A program made the translations under genes and the position numbers. Of a stretch of 64,000 nt of DNA, positions 35,231 through 46,191 are shown piece after piece. Numbering within the stretch: the stretch's first letter is position 1; every line of letters begins with the position of its first letter. The DNA is taken from positions 207,270,435 through 207,334,434 of the forward strand of contig NC_081553.1 of the NCBI RefSeq assembly GCF_963082655.1, read 5' to 3'. The stretch is from Stomoxys calcitrans (lineage: Eukaryota > Arthropoda > Insecta > Diptera > Muscidae). The notes beneath the pieces are model-generated. The model had not been told where the DNA came from and did no database searches. It worked only from the letters and a program-made list of their open reading frames with translations.

Positions 35231-35797
35231 TTACTTTATGTAGAAGTTGTACTGATAGAGACCTGTATTGATTGAGAGAGCACTTGCTTTGTTCATATTA
35301 GAGACTAAAGGAGCTCAAGCTTTGATTTTTCGGATACCTTTTTTCCAATCTTTGTGATATTGTTAAAGTATCTTTGCCAGGTCACCAATCAAACACGTGC
35401 ACCAGGCGGGATGGTTCCGAAAGGGGATTCGAAGATAATCTATATTGGGTCATTTATACGTGGACGCGTTGGCACTCACCGAGTAGAAAATTAGGTGGGC
35501 ATGAACCGGTGCTCATAGGTAGGTCGCTCTCTTCGTACTCTCTTCTTTTATATCTTATCTTATTATCTTCCATCTGAAACTGATATGGTTACTCACAACT
35601 TTTTGCATTCCCACCTACTTAGTTTTTATCGCTAGGGTAGTACAGGGTGGGGCGCATTAACATCCGCACCCTCAGTACAACCTTTATAATAGGCTTTCAA
35701 TGCATCCTAAACATAAATAAAATTACAGGAAATTGTTAATGAAATCCATTAGTTCATTGTTTACTAAGAATTATGCAGTTCTTTGAACCACTATTTA
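35231..35797. other. Spacer downstream of the TCTE1-like gene
   Basis: The stretch near 35.64 kb (GTACAGGGTGGGGCGCATTA) resembles a LINE 3' flank also seen near 28.73 kb. Nothing else supported. Confidence 0.4.
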
Positions 35798-38700
35798 TTA
35801 GTTATTAAAATTTTCCTTTAAAATGTCCTTTATCTCATTACACATATTCAATGACAATCCTGTATTCCTTAGATCCACAGCTTTCAAAATCTTGTTGTTA
35901 ACAATGACATCTAATAAGTGTCTGCCAAAGATCTAATAAAAAGTTTATCATTTTCAAATTCCTCATATAACATTTTTAAGATGGAATTCTTACCACTCCC
36001 AAATCATTATTGGTAACATCAATGTACCATAAAGTCTCGCTTTGTGTTATAAGTTGCATAAACATATTTGTAATATTGCTGGTGAGGGAACAACCAGAAA
36101 TGTCCAGATTTCTAATGGGTATATAGTCCAATACTCCAATAATAGCTGAGGCTCCTTCATCCCCAATGGGATTTAAACGCAAACTTATTTTCTCCAGATT
36201 AAGGCTTTTTATCAAACATGCCAAAGTGTGAGCTCCCTCTGAGGCTGAGGTGGAGTAGCAGCAATGTGATCGAAAATTTCAAATAGCAATGTAACTAGAA
36301 GTTATGGTTTGAAAATTCTTACTTATTTTATTGTTAGTCAAGTCCAAATACTTTAATGTTCCAAAGGACTCCTTGTTTAAAGCTCCCATAAACTCGGCGA
36401 TACCTTCATCACCCAAACTACAATGCTCCAGAGATAGAGCTGTGAGGTGATGACAACCCTTGTCCAAACTATGTGCAAATAATCCTAGTTGATATGGCTG
36501 CAGGGAGGTGTTGTGTAAACTTTACATACACAAACAAACAAAAACAGAGAAAAGCAAAAAAAGGCAATCTAAATTGGATGAAACATTTAATTTTATTAAA
36601 AAAAATAACCCAAAGAGTTCTTGACTCCCGACACAATTTTCTAACAATTCTCCCGGGAACGAGACAACCTTCCGAAAACGCACTGTTCGATTGTGAAACC
36701 ACGAGTAGTTCTAGAGTAAACACCACTGGTTATAGAGTAACCACCAGTGGTTCTAGAGTAACCACCAGTGGTTCTAGAGTAACCATCAGTGGTTCTAGAG
36801 TAACCACAAGTAGTTCTAGAGTAATCACGATTAGTTCTAGAGTAAACAAGAGTGGTTCTAGAGTAACCAAGAGTGCTTATAGAAAAACCACAAGTAGTTC
36901 TAGAGTAAACAAGAGTGATTCTAGAGTAACCAAGAATGGTAACCACGAGTAGTTCTAAAGTAATTACGAATAGTTCTGGTGAAACCATGTGTAACCACGA
37001 TTAGTTCTAGAGAAACTACAGGTAGTTATAGAGTAACCTAGAGTGAATCTAGTGTAATCACGAGTAGTTTAAGTGTAACCGCGAGAAGTTCTAGAGTAAC
37101 CACAAGTAGTTCTAGACTAACCACGAGTAGTTTAAGAGTAACTGCCAATAGTTCTAGAGTAACCACGAGTAGTTCTAGAGTAATTACGAATAGTTCCAGA
37201 GTAACTACGAGAGTTCTAGAGTAACCATGAGTTGTTCCAGACTAACTACAAGTAGTTAAAAAGTAACCACGAGTAGTTCCAGAGTAAGCAGGAATAGTTC
37301 TAGAGTAACCACGAGTAGTTCCAGAGTAACAACCAGTAGTTCTAAAGTACCCACTAGTAGTTCTAGACTAACCACAAGTAGTTAAAAAGTAACCACGAGT
37401 AGTTCTAGGGTAACTACAAATAGTTATAGAGTAACCACGAGTAGTTCCAGAGTAGCCACGAGTACTTCTAGAGTAACCAAGAGTAGTTCTAGTGTAACCA
37501 GTAGAAGTTCTAGACTAACCACAAGTAGTTCAAGAGTAACCGCGAGTAGTTCCAAAGTAACCACGATTAGTTCCAGAGTAACCACAAGTAGTTCTAGCGT
37601 AACCACGATTAGTTCTAGTGTCACCAAGAGTAGTTCTTCTTCAATCAAAAGAAATTCTAGTGCTACCACGTTTAGTTCTAGTTTAACCACAATTAGCTGC
37701 AACGTAACCACGAGTAGTTCTAATGTGACTACGTGTAGTGCTAGTGGAAGCAAAAAAGTTTTAGTGTAACCAAAAGTAGTTCTACTGTAACCACGAGTAG
37801 AGAAATTAATGCCATAGTGGCATCGGCTTGTTGTCAAAAAGTTACCTCGAAAAAGACCTATGACGCTGAACGCCTGGGTTTGACTCCTGATAAGAACATC
37901 AGAAAAATTTCTGCTGTGGTTATCCCCTCCTAATGTTGTGAACATTTGTGAGATACTTTGTCATGTGAAAACTTCTCCCCAAAGAGGTGTAAAACTTCGA
38001 CATGCCATTGGGGCTCGGCTATAAAATGGAGGCCCCTATCATTGAGCTTAAACTTCAATCGGACAGCACTCGTTGATATATGGGAAGTTATATTCCTTAA
38101 CGGAATGTTAATGGACAAATTTGCATTTTGAAACCTCGAAAAAGAAAGTCAGGAATTTCGTACTACTAACAAAATCCCTTATTCTTATGCTACCGAAAGC
38201 TATACTGATCTCCTTCTTACTTCCTTTCAGTAAAGCCTCGTTTTCTCACGATCCGGATCGTCCCATAGGATTTTCGTCGTCCTACCGACCGTTTCGCGGT
38301 TTGTCGCCCAGGCCCTTAACTCGGACTGCGTCTACTCGAGAGGCTTCGGGTTAACCAAATTGATTGACGGCATTCCCCTGGCCTTCACTACCAAATCGTC
38401 TGCTCCTTCATTACCTCTTACTCTTCTGTGGCCTGGCACCCAAACGATGAGGCACTCCAAACTGTGTTATATGCGTTTTTCGCCCAAGCCCTTAATTCGG
38501 ACTGCGTCGACTCGAAAGATGTCGGGTTAACCGAGTTCATTGAAGGCAGTCCTCTGGCCTTCACTGCCAAATCGTCTGCTCTTTCATTCCCCCTTGCAAC
38601 CAAAGGATGCGAAGGATGCCTCAGAGAAGGCATTAATCTCTTTTTACACTCCTTCCTGGTTGTTATCAGCGGTGGTTGTCCCTACTAATGCTGGCGTCAT

Positions 38701-41397
38701 TTGTAAGGTAGTATGCCATGTATAAGCTTTTCCTTGTAGAGGTTTCGCACTGCGGCACGCCGCTCGAACTTGGCTATAAAAAGGAGGTTCCTTCATCGTT
38801 GAACTTAAATTTGAATTGGACAGCATTCATTGATATGTGAGAAGTTGCCCCTGTTCTTTAATGGAATGTTCGTGGGTAAATTTGCATCTTCAGAGATGTT
38901 CACACTCGACGTCCTCGCGTTAACACGACACCATCTCACGTATTCCATGATCGCCCTCCCGCCTGCATGACCGTATTATGATAAGACAGTCGAAAAGAGA
39001 TCTCAGTCTCTGAGTTCTCAATGTATTAGATCCCCAGGCCTAGTCTGTCCTCTAGCTTTGATCCATCTGTGTAGCATGATCTGCCAGATGGAAATACCAG
39101 AGATCGTCAATCCAAGACTGTGCCGCAGGCAGCAGTGCTTCGCAATCGACCTCAAGTGTCGTCTCAGGTGTCCGATCAGAAATCTCTTCGAGTCTTTCCA
39201 GGTTTCCTATAGTCGCCTCGATTATACTGTTATGGTATGAGTTGCTCCTATCCTCAATCTATTTTCCCATCGCCTTAAGTCTCATAGCCGCAGTAGCTGT
39301 CTCACACGTAATCTGTTTATCTATGGGTAGGATATCTAGTATATCTACAATGCCTTAGCGTGGTTCTCATCGCTCCGCCTATGCCAAGGTAATCTGTACT
39401 CTAAACCAATTGTATTATCCTCACGTTAAACTTTTTCTCCTTCGCAGTCCAGCAAACTACTCAAGCGTAAGTAAGTATTGGTCTTGTCACGCTCCTGTAG
39501 AGCCAGAGGACTATCCTCCGAACCAGGCCCTATTTCGAGCCTACGGCCCATCTGTATATTGTCCAACATCTGTTAGCTTTTTCGGTACCCTCCTGAATAT
39601 AACACTTCCAATTCAGTTTTCTATCCAAGATCACTCCCAAGTATTTGACCTTGTCAGATATCGAAATTGAGGAAACGTGGTGCGTTAAATTGGCCCACCT
39701 TCGTCTTCCTCGTGAACAGGCATATTTCCGTCTTCTCTGGGTTAACATTGAGACCTCACTGGGTGTAGACCAGTCATATGCCATATGCAAGACCCTTTCG
39801 GCCCTTCTGCATAGCTGGTTCAGATACTTCCCCTTAGAAGTGTTATAACATTGTCTGCGTAGCAGAAGGGTTCAAATCCCTCCTCAGTCAGCGTCCGTAA
39901 TAGGTCATTTATGGTGGTCACCTATAGGAGTGGCGATAAAATGCCCCCTGTGGTGTGCCTTGTGCTACTTTCTCCCTTATATTTATGCCGTGGGACACAC
40001 AATTTATCCACCTGTTCCTTAGCATATGGTTTATCCCGTTTCTAAGGACCCGATCCACCCACTACAGCTCTAAGGATGGATCAGTGTGTCGGTTCGTACA
40101 TTGTTAAAGCCCCCCTCGGTGTCAATGCATACCGTCAATGTGTATGTCTTGGCACCGAAGGATTCTTCTATTTTATACACACTCTGGTGCAGCGAAGTCT
40201 CCCGCGACCTTAACTTGGCATTCAGCTTGTATTTGAGCAGTTCGCTGGATGTCCTACTCTTTATCATGGTATCTACACTACGTTCCATAGTTTCCATGGT
40301 CTACTTATTAACTTATCATTAAATTTTATTTTGCTATTTACCAAAAATTCACCAATTCATGACACTGAGCCAAACCTCTGGCCAGGATATTTGCATCCTT
40401 TTGCGATAAGGTATTGCAACCCAAATAGAATTGTGTCCCAATAGTTTTAGTACAATATGTCACACGTAATGTACGCAATTCCGGTAGATTACTCAAAATG
40501 AAATCAAGTGGAATGTGATCTACAAGAGAAATGGAATACAACATAGAGTTAGTAACTCAAAGGCAAAAGAAGAAGTTCTAAGATTTCCCCAAAAACAAGG
40601 TGTCTGTCCTATGTTTGAATGACATTTCAAAGAAGGGACAGACACTTTCCCTTTTCTTGACATTACCATTCAGACCATCCATGCTAGGCTGAAGGTAGTT
40701 TATCTCCAATTGATTTATATACGCTGCACAAATGTCCAATATTGTCGCCTGTATACCTTCCTCCTCATAGTCCAGCGTTGTTAGATTTTCAATAAACTCT
40801 TGCAGATGACGTTCCATGTAAATGTTAATCCATGGCTTTGTTACTTTTTTCTCCCTCTGCGGCACTGGATCACTAAGGCTGGGCGATGGTGAAGCCACTG
40901 GCGGATAGGGTGGATATGTGTATGTCATATAGTAAAGGGTTTTCCAGCGATGCTGATAACTTTTGCGCCAAAAGAAATCATCCTGAATGTGGGTGCTTAA
41001 AATCTTGAGAGGAAGATTTACATCCAAGTTGCTTAGAATGTAGTTACGGTCCTTTTGACGGGGTATTTCCTTAAAGACGGGATTGTCTGGGGGCCGGAAA
41101 TGAAGCGAGCATTGCAAAAATAAACATAAACAAGAAATAAATAATTGTTGGCATTTGTCTTATTGTCGCAGTCACTCCATGTAAAACCTCCAACAACATA
41201 CCACACCAATTTTCCAGCAGACAATCCAATACCAAATGCCTTAGGCTTTTGGGTTGATTTGTTTCGGTTTCCACATCATCGCCAATAGGCAATGATTTGC
41301 CATGAATTTTGGGCAATTTACATAGTGTCAAATCAAAATATGTTTTAAGAGTATTTAATTCTACGGAAATGGGAAATTCAACTTGGGTAAAATCCAT
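35798..41397 (-). CDS. TCTE1: TCTE1/DRC5-like leucine-rich-repeat protein (nexin-dynein regulatory complex subunit)
   Basis: Six exons on the minus strand: 41202-41397, 40667-41086, 40342-40519, 36323-36484, 35994-36244 and 35798-35932. Introns are GT-AG and 61-147 bp except intron 3 (about 3.9 kb). The N-terminal part has LNVNLPL-like DVNLPLKILSTHIQDDFFWR, HRW, ERHLQEFIENL and ILDICAAYINQL, which align with the pre-LRR region of TCTE1 as I recall it. LRR units follow: LRTLRVTYC, LTALSLEHCSLGDEGIAEF, LKYLDLTNNKI, LEKISLRLNPIGDEGASAI, IRNLDISGC, LWYIDVTNND and LKAVDLRNTGL. DRC5 helps regulate dynein in motile axonemes, so expression in testis is expected. Phases fit at every junction except exon 3 to 4, where exon 3 leaves 2 nt and exon 4 needs 1. 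This implies an unseen exon of about 35 bp or a break. AATAAA overlaps the stop (35794-35799). Confidence 0.82.
36699..37800. repeat. 21-bp minisatellite, dyad-symmetric unit, inside intron 3
   Basis: About fifty units built on GTGGTTCTAGAGTAACCAC plus two bases, diverging into GAGTAGTTCTAGAGTAACCA forms. The unit is 21 bp, a multiple of three, so it yields long meaningless open frames on both strands (for example 36473-36952 plus, 37945-37424 minus). The arms GTGGTT/AACCAC flank a CTAG core. Confidence 0.93.
37850..38130 (+). mobile_element. tRNA-derived SINE, 5'-truncated, in intron 3
   Basis: It retains ATGACGCTGAACGCCTGGGT with a broken B box (GGTTTGACTCC), then the body AGAGGTGTAAAACTTCGACA and the tail GTTAATGGACAAATTTGCAT. 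Confidence 0.78.
38140..40310 (-). pseudogene. LINE ORF2 3' portion in intron 3, split by a SINE
   Basis: Same strand as the host gene. From 40297 down: METMERSVDTMI and CIDTEGGFNNVRTDTL (RT palm, first catalytic Asp region kept), then SISDKVKYLGVILDRKLNWK and RCWTIYRWAVGSK (RT end). An RNase H start near 39.06 kb (YTDGSKLEDR in the right frame) follows, then a SINE, then GNERADDLAVKARGL (RNase H end) and ILWDDPDREK near 38.2 kb. Multiple stops. The 3' section carries a local duplication (38.14-38.36 and 38.44-38.56 kb). It is 5'-truncated near 40310, as usual for LINEs. Confidence 0.75.
38655..38890 (+). mobile_element. tRNA-derived SINE body, nested in the LINE
   Basis: It lacks the tRNA head. 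Present are GGTGGTTGTCCCTACTAATG, TTTCGCACTGCGGCACGCCG and the tail ATGTGAGAAGTTGCCCCTG. It interrupts the RNase H region of the antisense LINE. Confidence 0.8.
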
Positions 41398-42289
41398 GAC
41401 TGTTTAAGGAATATTGACTACTGTTTGAAGTAGGGTGGGTGCGAGGCTTTGGAGCAAACACATATTTGTTTATCAACAACAAGTTGCTAAGGCAATAGTT
41501 GCCAAAGAACAACACTTTATGCCCTCGACAATGTCACCCTGTTATCATAAAACCAAATTGAAGATATATTTAGTAAGTTGGCCAGACGCTCGGTAGCGTG
41601 GGCTGGAGCAGGCGGTGGCTCCGAGTATATCTAACACTGGACAATATGTAAGCTGGTGACTTGACGATAGCCGAGACGTATTATTTAGCGGGCGCCAAGG
41701 TCCCTTAGTAGGTGTTTCCGTTATCTGCCGGGCAAAACGATGGCTTTTATTCGGAGACTTGACACTCATTCACGTCATGGAGGTACACAAATCCTCTTCT
41801 TCTATATTCTACGCACTGAGATACTGTAATGTTTGTGTAGACGGAAAGTATGCACAAACAATGACTTTGTGACGACTGTGTCTGAATGGCGGGGAAAACG
41901 GGTTGTTTTTGGTAAAAATATCTAATTTATTCACGGCGTGATTGCGGCACTAGTATATCGAGAGGTTTGTGAAGACGGACAGAAAGATACGGCGAAGAAT
42001 GTTTCAGTGGCTTTATGGGAGATCGAACAAAACTCTGACTGTGGCGTGATGCATGTTGTACATGATTGAGGCCCTTAAATATATGGAAGATTGTGTAGAC
42101 AGACAGAGAAGGTATGATGTACTCACAGCGTGACTGAGGCTATAAAATACGGGAATTTTCGTGGATGGATCATGAAAAAGTCAGCGATCGAAATTCGAAT
42201 AGGAAAATTGTAACCGTTAGTACATAGCGAATTAAATTTAAAGACAGCATCTTTACCAATCATTACCAAATTCCTTAGATCAAGGACAA
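41398..42289. other. Region upstream of the TCTE1-like gene
   Basis: No gene recognised. A degenerate repeat with GTGTAGACGGA / GTGTAGACAGACAG words runs at 41.83-42.13 kb. Confidence 0.4.
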
Positions 42290-43895
42290 AATTTTGAACA
42301 TTGGGCGATGTATACTTATGTGAGCTGCATCCAAATCTGAAACTCAACAGTAATGTCCACAGTCATCCCTCATGTCAAATTTTGAGGAAATCGTTCAACA
42401 AATGCCCACATTATTGCAATTTTGCTCAAAATCAGACCAACATATATATGAGAGCTAAATCTAAAACTGAACCGATTACGACAAAACTTCTTAAATAGTG
42501 TGGTAGTTTTCGAGGAAAGAGTTGTACAAAATTTTGGGAAGTGAAAGTGAAAGGCTCTAGAAGTGAAAATCGGGCGATATGTAAAGGGTGATTTTTTTGA
42601 GGTTAGGATTTTCATGCATTAGTATTTGACAGATCACGTGGGATTTCAGACATGGTGTCAAAGAGAAAGATGCTCAGTATGCTTTGACATTTCATCATGA
42701 ATACACTTACTAACGAGCAACGCTTGCAAATCATTGAATTTTTTACCAAAATCAGTGTTCGGTTCGAAATGTGTTCATTCACCGTAACGTTGCGTCCAAC
42801 AGCATCTTTGAAAAAATACGGTCCAATGATTCCACCAGCGTACAAACCACACCAAACAGTGCATTTTTCGGGATGCATGGGCAGTTCTTGAACGGCTTCT
42901 GGTTGCTCTTCACTCCAAATGCGGCAATTTTGCTTATTTACGTAGCCATTCAACCAGAAATGAGCCTCATCGCTGAACGGTGAATGAACACATTTCGAAC
43001 CGAACACTGATTTTGGTAATAAAATTCAATGATTTGCAAGCGTTGCTCGTTAGTAAGTCTATTCATGATGAAATGTCAAAGCATACTGAGCATCTTTCTC
43101 TTTGACACCATGTCTGAAATCCCACGTGATCTGTCAAATACTAATGCATGAAAATCCTATTCTCAAAAAAATCACCCTTTATATATGGGAGCTATATCCA
43201 AATCTGAACCGATCTATATGAAATTCACCAGTAATGTCGAGAGTCAAGAGAAAATTCTTCCTCCCAGATTTCGAGAGAAATGGTTAACAAATGATCACAT
43301 TATTGCAATATTAGTCCGAATCGGACGAACATATATATGAGAGCTATATCTAAACTTGAACCGATTTCAACCAAACCTCTTAGATATTTTCGGATTTGTC
43401 TAGAAAAGCGTTGTGCACAATTTTGGGAAGATTAGTCAATAAATGCGCTTGAGTGGCTCTAGAAGTGAAAATCGGGCGATACATATATATGGGAGCTTTA
43501 TCCAAATCTGAACCGATTTATATGAAATTTATCAGAAGTATTGAGAATCATAAGAGAATCCTTCCTTCTAAATTTCGAGAGAGTTGGTTAACAAATGACC
43601 ACATTATATCTATATTAGTCCAAATTGGACGAACATATATATGGGAGCTATATCGAAATCTAGACCGATTTTTTCCAATTTCAATTGGGTACATCTCTTG
43701 CCAAATTTAAAGATGATTGGATGAAAATTGCGACCTGTACTTTGTTCACAAATTAATATGAACAGACAGACAAGTATAGCTAAATCGAATCAGAAAGTGA
43801 TTCTTATCAATTGCTCTACCTCACTCTTCCTTCTGGGTGTTACAAATACTAAGTTATAATACCCTGTACCACAGTAGTGGTGTAGGGTATATAAG
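42290..43895. repeat. Hairpin-ended interspersed repeat, copy I, split by a foldback element
   Basis: Units with GAGAGCTATATCTAAACTTG and TATATGGGAGCTATATCCAA occur on both sides of 42584-43179. Removing the insertion restores GCGATATG-TA-TATGGGAGC, as in an intact unit near 43480. It ends with TACCCTGTACCACAGTAG and TGTAGGGTATATAA, which can pair. Confidence 0.75.
42584..43179. mobile_element. Foldback mariner derivative (rosa/DD41D type), copy 1
   Basis: 596 bp flanked by TA, with ends AAGGGTGATTTTTTTGAGGT / ACCTCAA-type inverse. The left arm (about 190 bp) holds the 5' non-coding end and the N-terminal codons (MNTLTNEQRLQIIEF). The right arm is an inverted copy of the same segment. The centre, read on the minus strand, holds SDEAHFWLNGYVNKQNCRIW and HPEKCTVWCGLYAGG, the transposase region around the first catalytic Asp. 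So the natural 3' end is absent and replaced by a second 5' end. A second copy with the same build lies at 59253. Confidence 0.9.
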
Positions 43896-43904
43896 TATTT
43901 AGTG

Positions 43905-44115
43905 GTGGTTATCCCCTTCTTACGCTGGTGACATCTGGTGTGGCGGCCATGCAAAAACTTCTCAACAAACAGGAGTCCCACTGCCACACGCCGTTCGAAC
44001 CTGGTTATAAAAATGAGGTTCCGTTATCATTGAGCTTTAACTTGAATCGGACTGCACTCATTAATATTTGAGAAGTTTGACGTTCCTAAATGGAATGTTC
44101 ATGGGCAAAATTGGA
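43905..44115 (+). mobile_element. tRNA-derived SINE body
   Basis: Headless copy. GGTGGTTATCCCCTTCTTAC, GGAGTCCCACTGCCACACGC and the tail GAATGTTCATGGGCAAAATT are present. It sits directly after the end of repeat copy I. Confidence 0.78.
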
Positions 44116-44389
44116 TTGTATTAGGCTCTCAATACTTAAACAATTTGAGCTAACTATAATATAACAATGGCGGAAGGTATCCAAAGTTCGGCACGTCCCA
44201 ACTTAGGTGTTTTTATTTGTTAAGTCCCTATATTGGTCTAAAATGACTATCGAATTGTCATATGGCGAAAAGGCATAGCCACAGTGTAGACGAATTGGTG
44301 TGCTGAACATGATTTTTTAATCATTCTTAGTTTACAAGTGCTTCATGTGACATTTTCGAGTCTTGTTGATACGTTCATTGTGGTCTACG

Positions 44390-44560
44390 ACCGAAATGTT
44401 CGCTTGCTAGGGCTCGGCAAATTCTCTTACGTGCGCTCGATCATTTTGGGCTTTTAAGAATTGCTCCATTGAGATATTTTTTCTTGTCAGAGAATACGAT
44501 ATTCGCTCTGTTCACTTTGAGGTGTTTGAGTTCGCCAACAATAGCTAATTATGTGATTTC
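44390..44560 (-). pseudogene. Tc1/mariner-type transposase scrap
   Basis: The minus strand gives KVNRANIVFSDKKK and, in a shifted frame, MEQFLKAQNDRAHVREFAEP, then GRRPQ. This resembles the segment around the first catalytic Asp (IVFSDEKxFxxEQxxNxQNDR) of IS630/Tc1-type transposases. Short and frameshifted; family not certain. Confidence 0.4.
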
Positions 44561-44948
44561 GTTGCATTTGGTTGGAAAATTCTAGCTCATTCTAGCCAAA
44601 TATAACGCAGTCACACTATAACACTTGAACTCCATTATCAACGAATGTTATTGATGGCTTGCAAACAACATAATGCAGCTCATTAACAAAACAAAAATCA
44701 TGTAGCTGGCTGGTATACCAGTGAGAATTTGGCAACACTTCGTGTTAGCTACCCTGCACACTGATGCCTCTCAATTTGTCACCTAAACCAAAGTATATGA
44801 CATTTGTTTGTATGTTTGTTTACTATAACAGTTTGTTAATTTTATTTATTTTTTTGTTTAAATATCTTATAATTTATTCGATATTCACATTACCTAAGAG
44901 AAACCCGCTTATAGTTATAATAAAATATAGAAATCCGATATGAAATGT

Positions 44949-45718
44949 TTAAAATTTATGTGTAAAACCCAAACCACCACCAAAATCACGTTTTCCTTGG
45001 AATGGTCCACTCAAATGTTGATTGCCAAAGGCATTCATATTAAGGGATGATGCCTGATTGGGAGAAGTCCATAAGTTGGCGGTGCCAGTGGCACCCATGG
45101 TGGTAACACCAAATTTGGGAATTTGTGTTACACCCACCGTAGCCGAATGACCCTGGGCATGTGACCAGCCAGCATTCGCTCCCACCGAATCAAATTTCAA
45201 ACCATTCTGCATTTGTGTACGATTATGAAAGGCATTAAGATCCACCGAGTGTTGATCGTTTTTAAAAGCATTAATGCGCAAATTTTCACCCATTGATTTA
45301 CTAACGCCATGGGTATTGCTGTGTTGTATACCCAAACCATGGCCGTTGCTGGGGGGAAAACAAAGGGTTACTAAAAAATTTCTTTATTTCTGGTTTTGTT
45401 AACTTACGAACTCAATTCTGCAAAGGCTCCCGTTGTAGCGGGACCCTTTTTATTATTGCCTTGGGCAAAGACACCAGCGGTTGCTCCCAATTTTTCTTCC
45501 CAATCACCAACTTGACCCATGGCCTTGACATTAATGTCATGACCTCCTTTGGCATTGTCTGTTGCAGTTCCACCGATGTTTAAGGACATTTTTAAAGATT
45601 GTGGATTTGAAGTTTTTTTTGGGTCTAAGTAAATTGGTTTGTAAGTCTTCAAAGGTCTATGAAAAACTGTGTCTCTAGTTGCTTTGCTCAAACCATTTAT
45701 ACTTGCAACCCTTATCAT
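44949..45718 (-). CDS. Attacin-family antimicrobial protein, signal-less (attacin-D-like), with basic N-terminal extension
   Basis: Two exons, 45408-45718 and 44949-45348, are joined by a 59-bp intron (GTAAGT donor, CCCCCCAG acceptor) to give 236 residues. Residues 1-43 are basic (MIRVASINGLSKATRDTVFH...) with no hydrophobic leader. From Met44 the attacin body begins (MSLNIGGTATDNAKGGHDIN), with Gly/Asn/His-rich G-domains: TAGVFAQGNNKKGP, SNGHGLGIQHSNTHGVS, NAFHNRTQMQNG, SHAQGHSATVGVTQIPKFG and the typical end GPFQGKRDFGGGLGFTHKF. Attacins hit Gram-negative bacteria. Drosophila attacin-D also lacks a signal peptide, hence the comparison. The start could be Met1 or Met44; I chose the longer form because the frame is open. 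A minus-strand polyadenylation signal lies at 44873-44878. Likely the intact paralogue of the gene at 24.9 kb. Confidence 0.92.
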
Positions 45719-46190
45719 TTTTTGTTAAAAATGTGAATCCCCCCATAACGATATATGGCCACTCATATTTAGTCTTTGTTCTTATTGAATAAAGGGGGGA
45801 CATTTTATGATCAGCAAGAGTGCCACTTACATTTGATGTGAGTTTGTGTGTTTCCCCTCACAAGAATATAAAAATTAGTATCGTATGTGTAGGTTGTCTG
45901 ATGGTGATTTCCCTTGATGAAATTGCAGACAAAATATTAAGACACATACGTACTAACCTAAAGATAAATCATATATACTATAAGGGAAACATCACGGCGA
46001 ACTCACAATGATCTAATTTTAGAGAAAAATCCCAAATAAATGTTTTGAAATAACTTCATAGATATATTTTTTTACACAAGCATATAGGAAGAGGAGGCAC
46101 ATTCATGTAGTTTTTCGGAACATATGGATATGTCCGTCCGTCTGTCGGTTTATTTGTCCATCTGTTTGTTGAAATCACACTGTAATCTTC
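45719..46190. other. Attacin upstream region
   Basis: On the minus strand GGGGATTCAC lies at 45733-45742, one base off a GGGRNYYYYY NF-kB-type site, but only about 15 bp above the ATG. No clear TATA box picked out. Confidence 0.35.
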
Positions 46191-46191
46191 A

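Noticed and set aside
36699..37800. CRISPR array
   Set aside because: Units are adjacent without unique spacers, the genome is an insect's, and no cas genes exist.
36473..37945. Ser/Thr- or Leu/Val-rich open frames of 159 and 173 codons
   Set aside because: They are translations of the 21-bp minisatellite on either strand, inside an intron.
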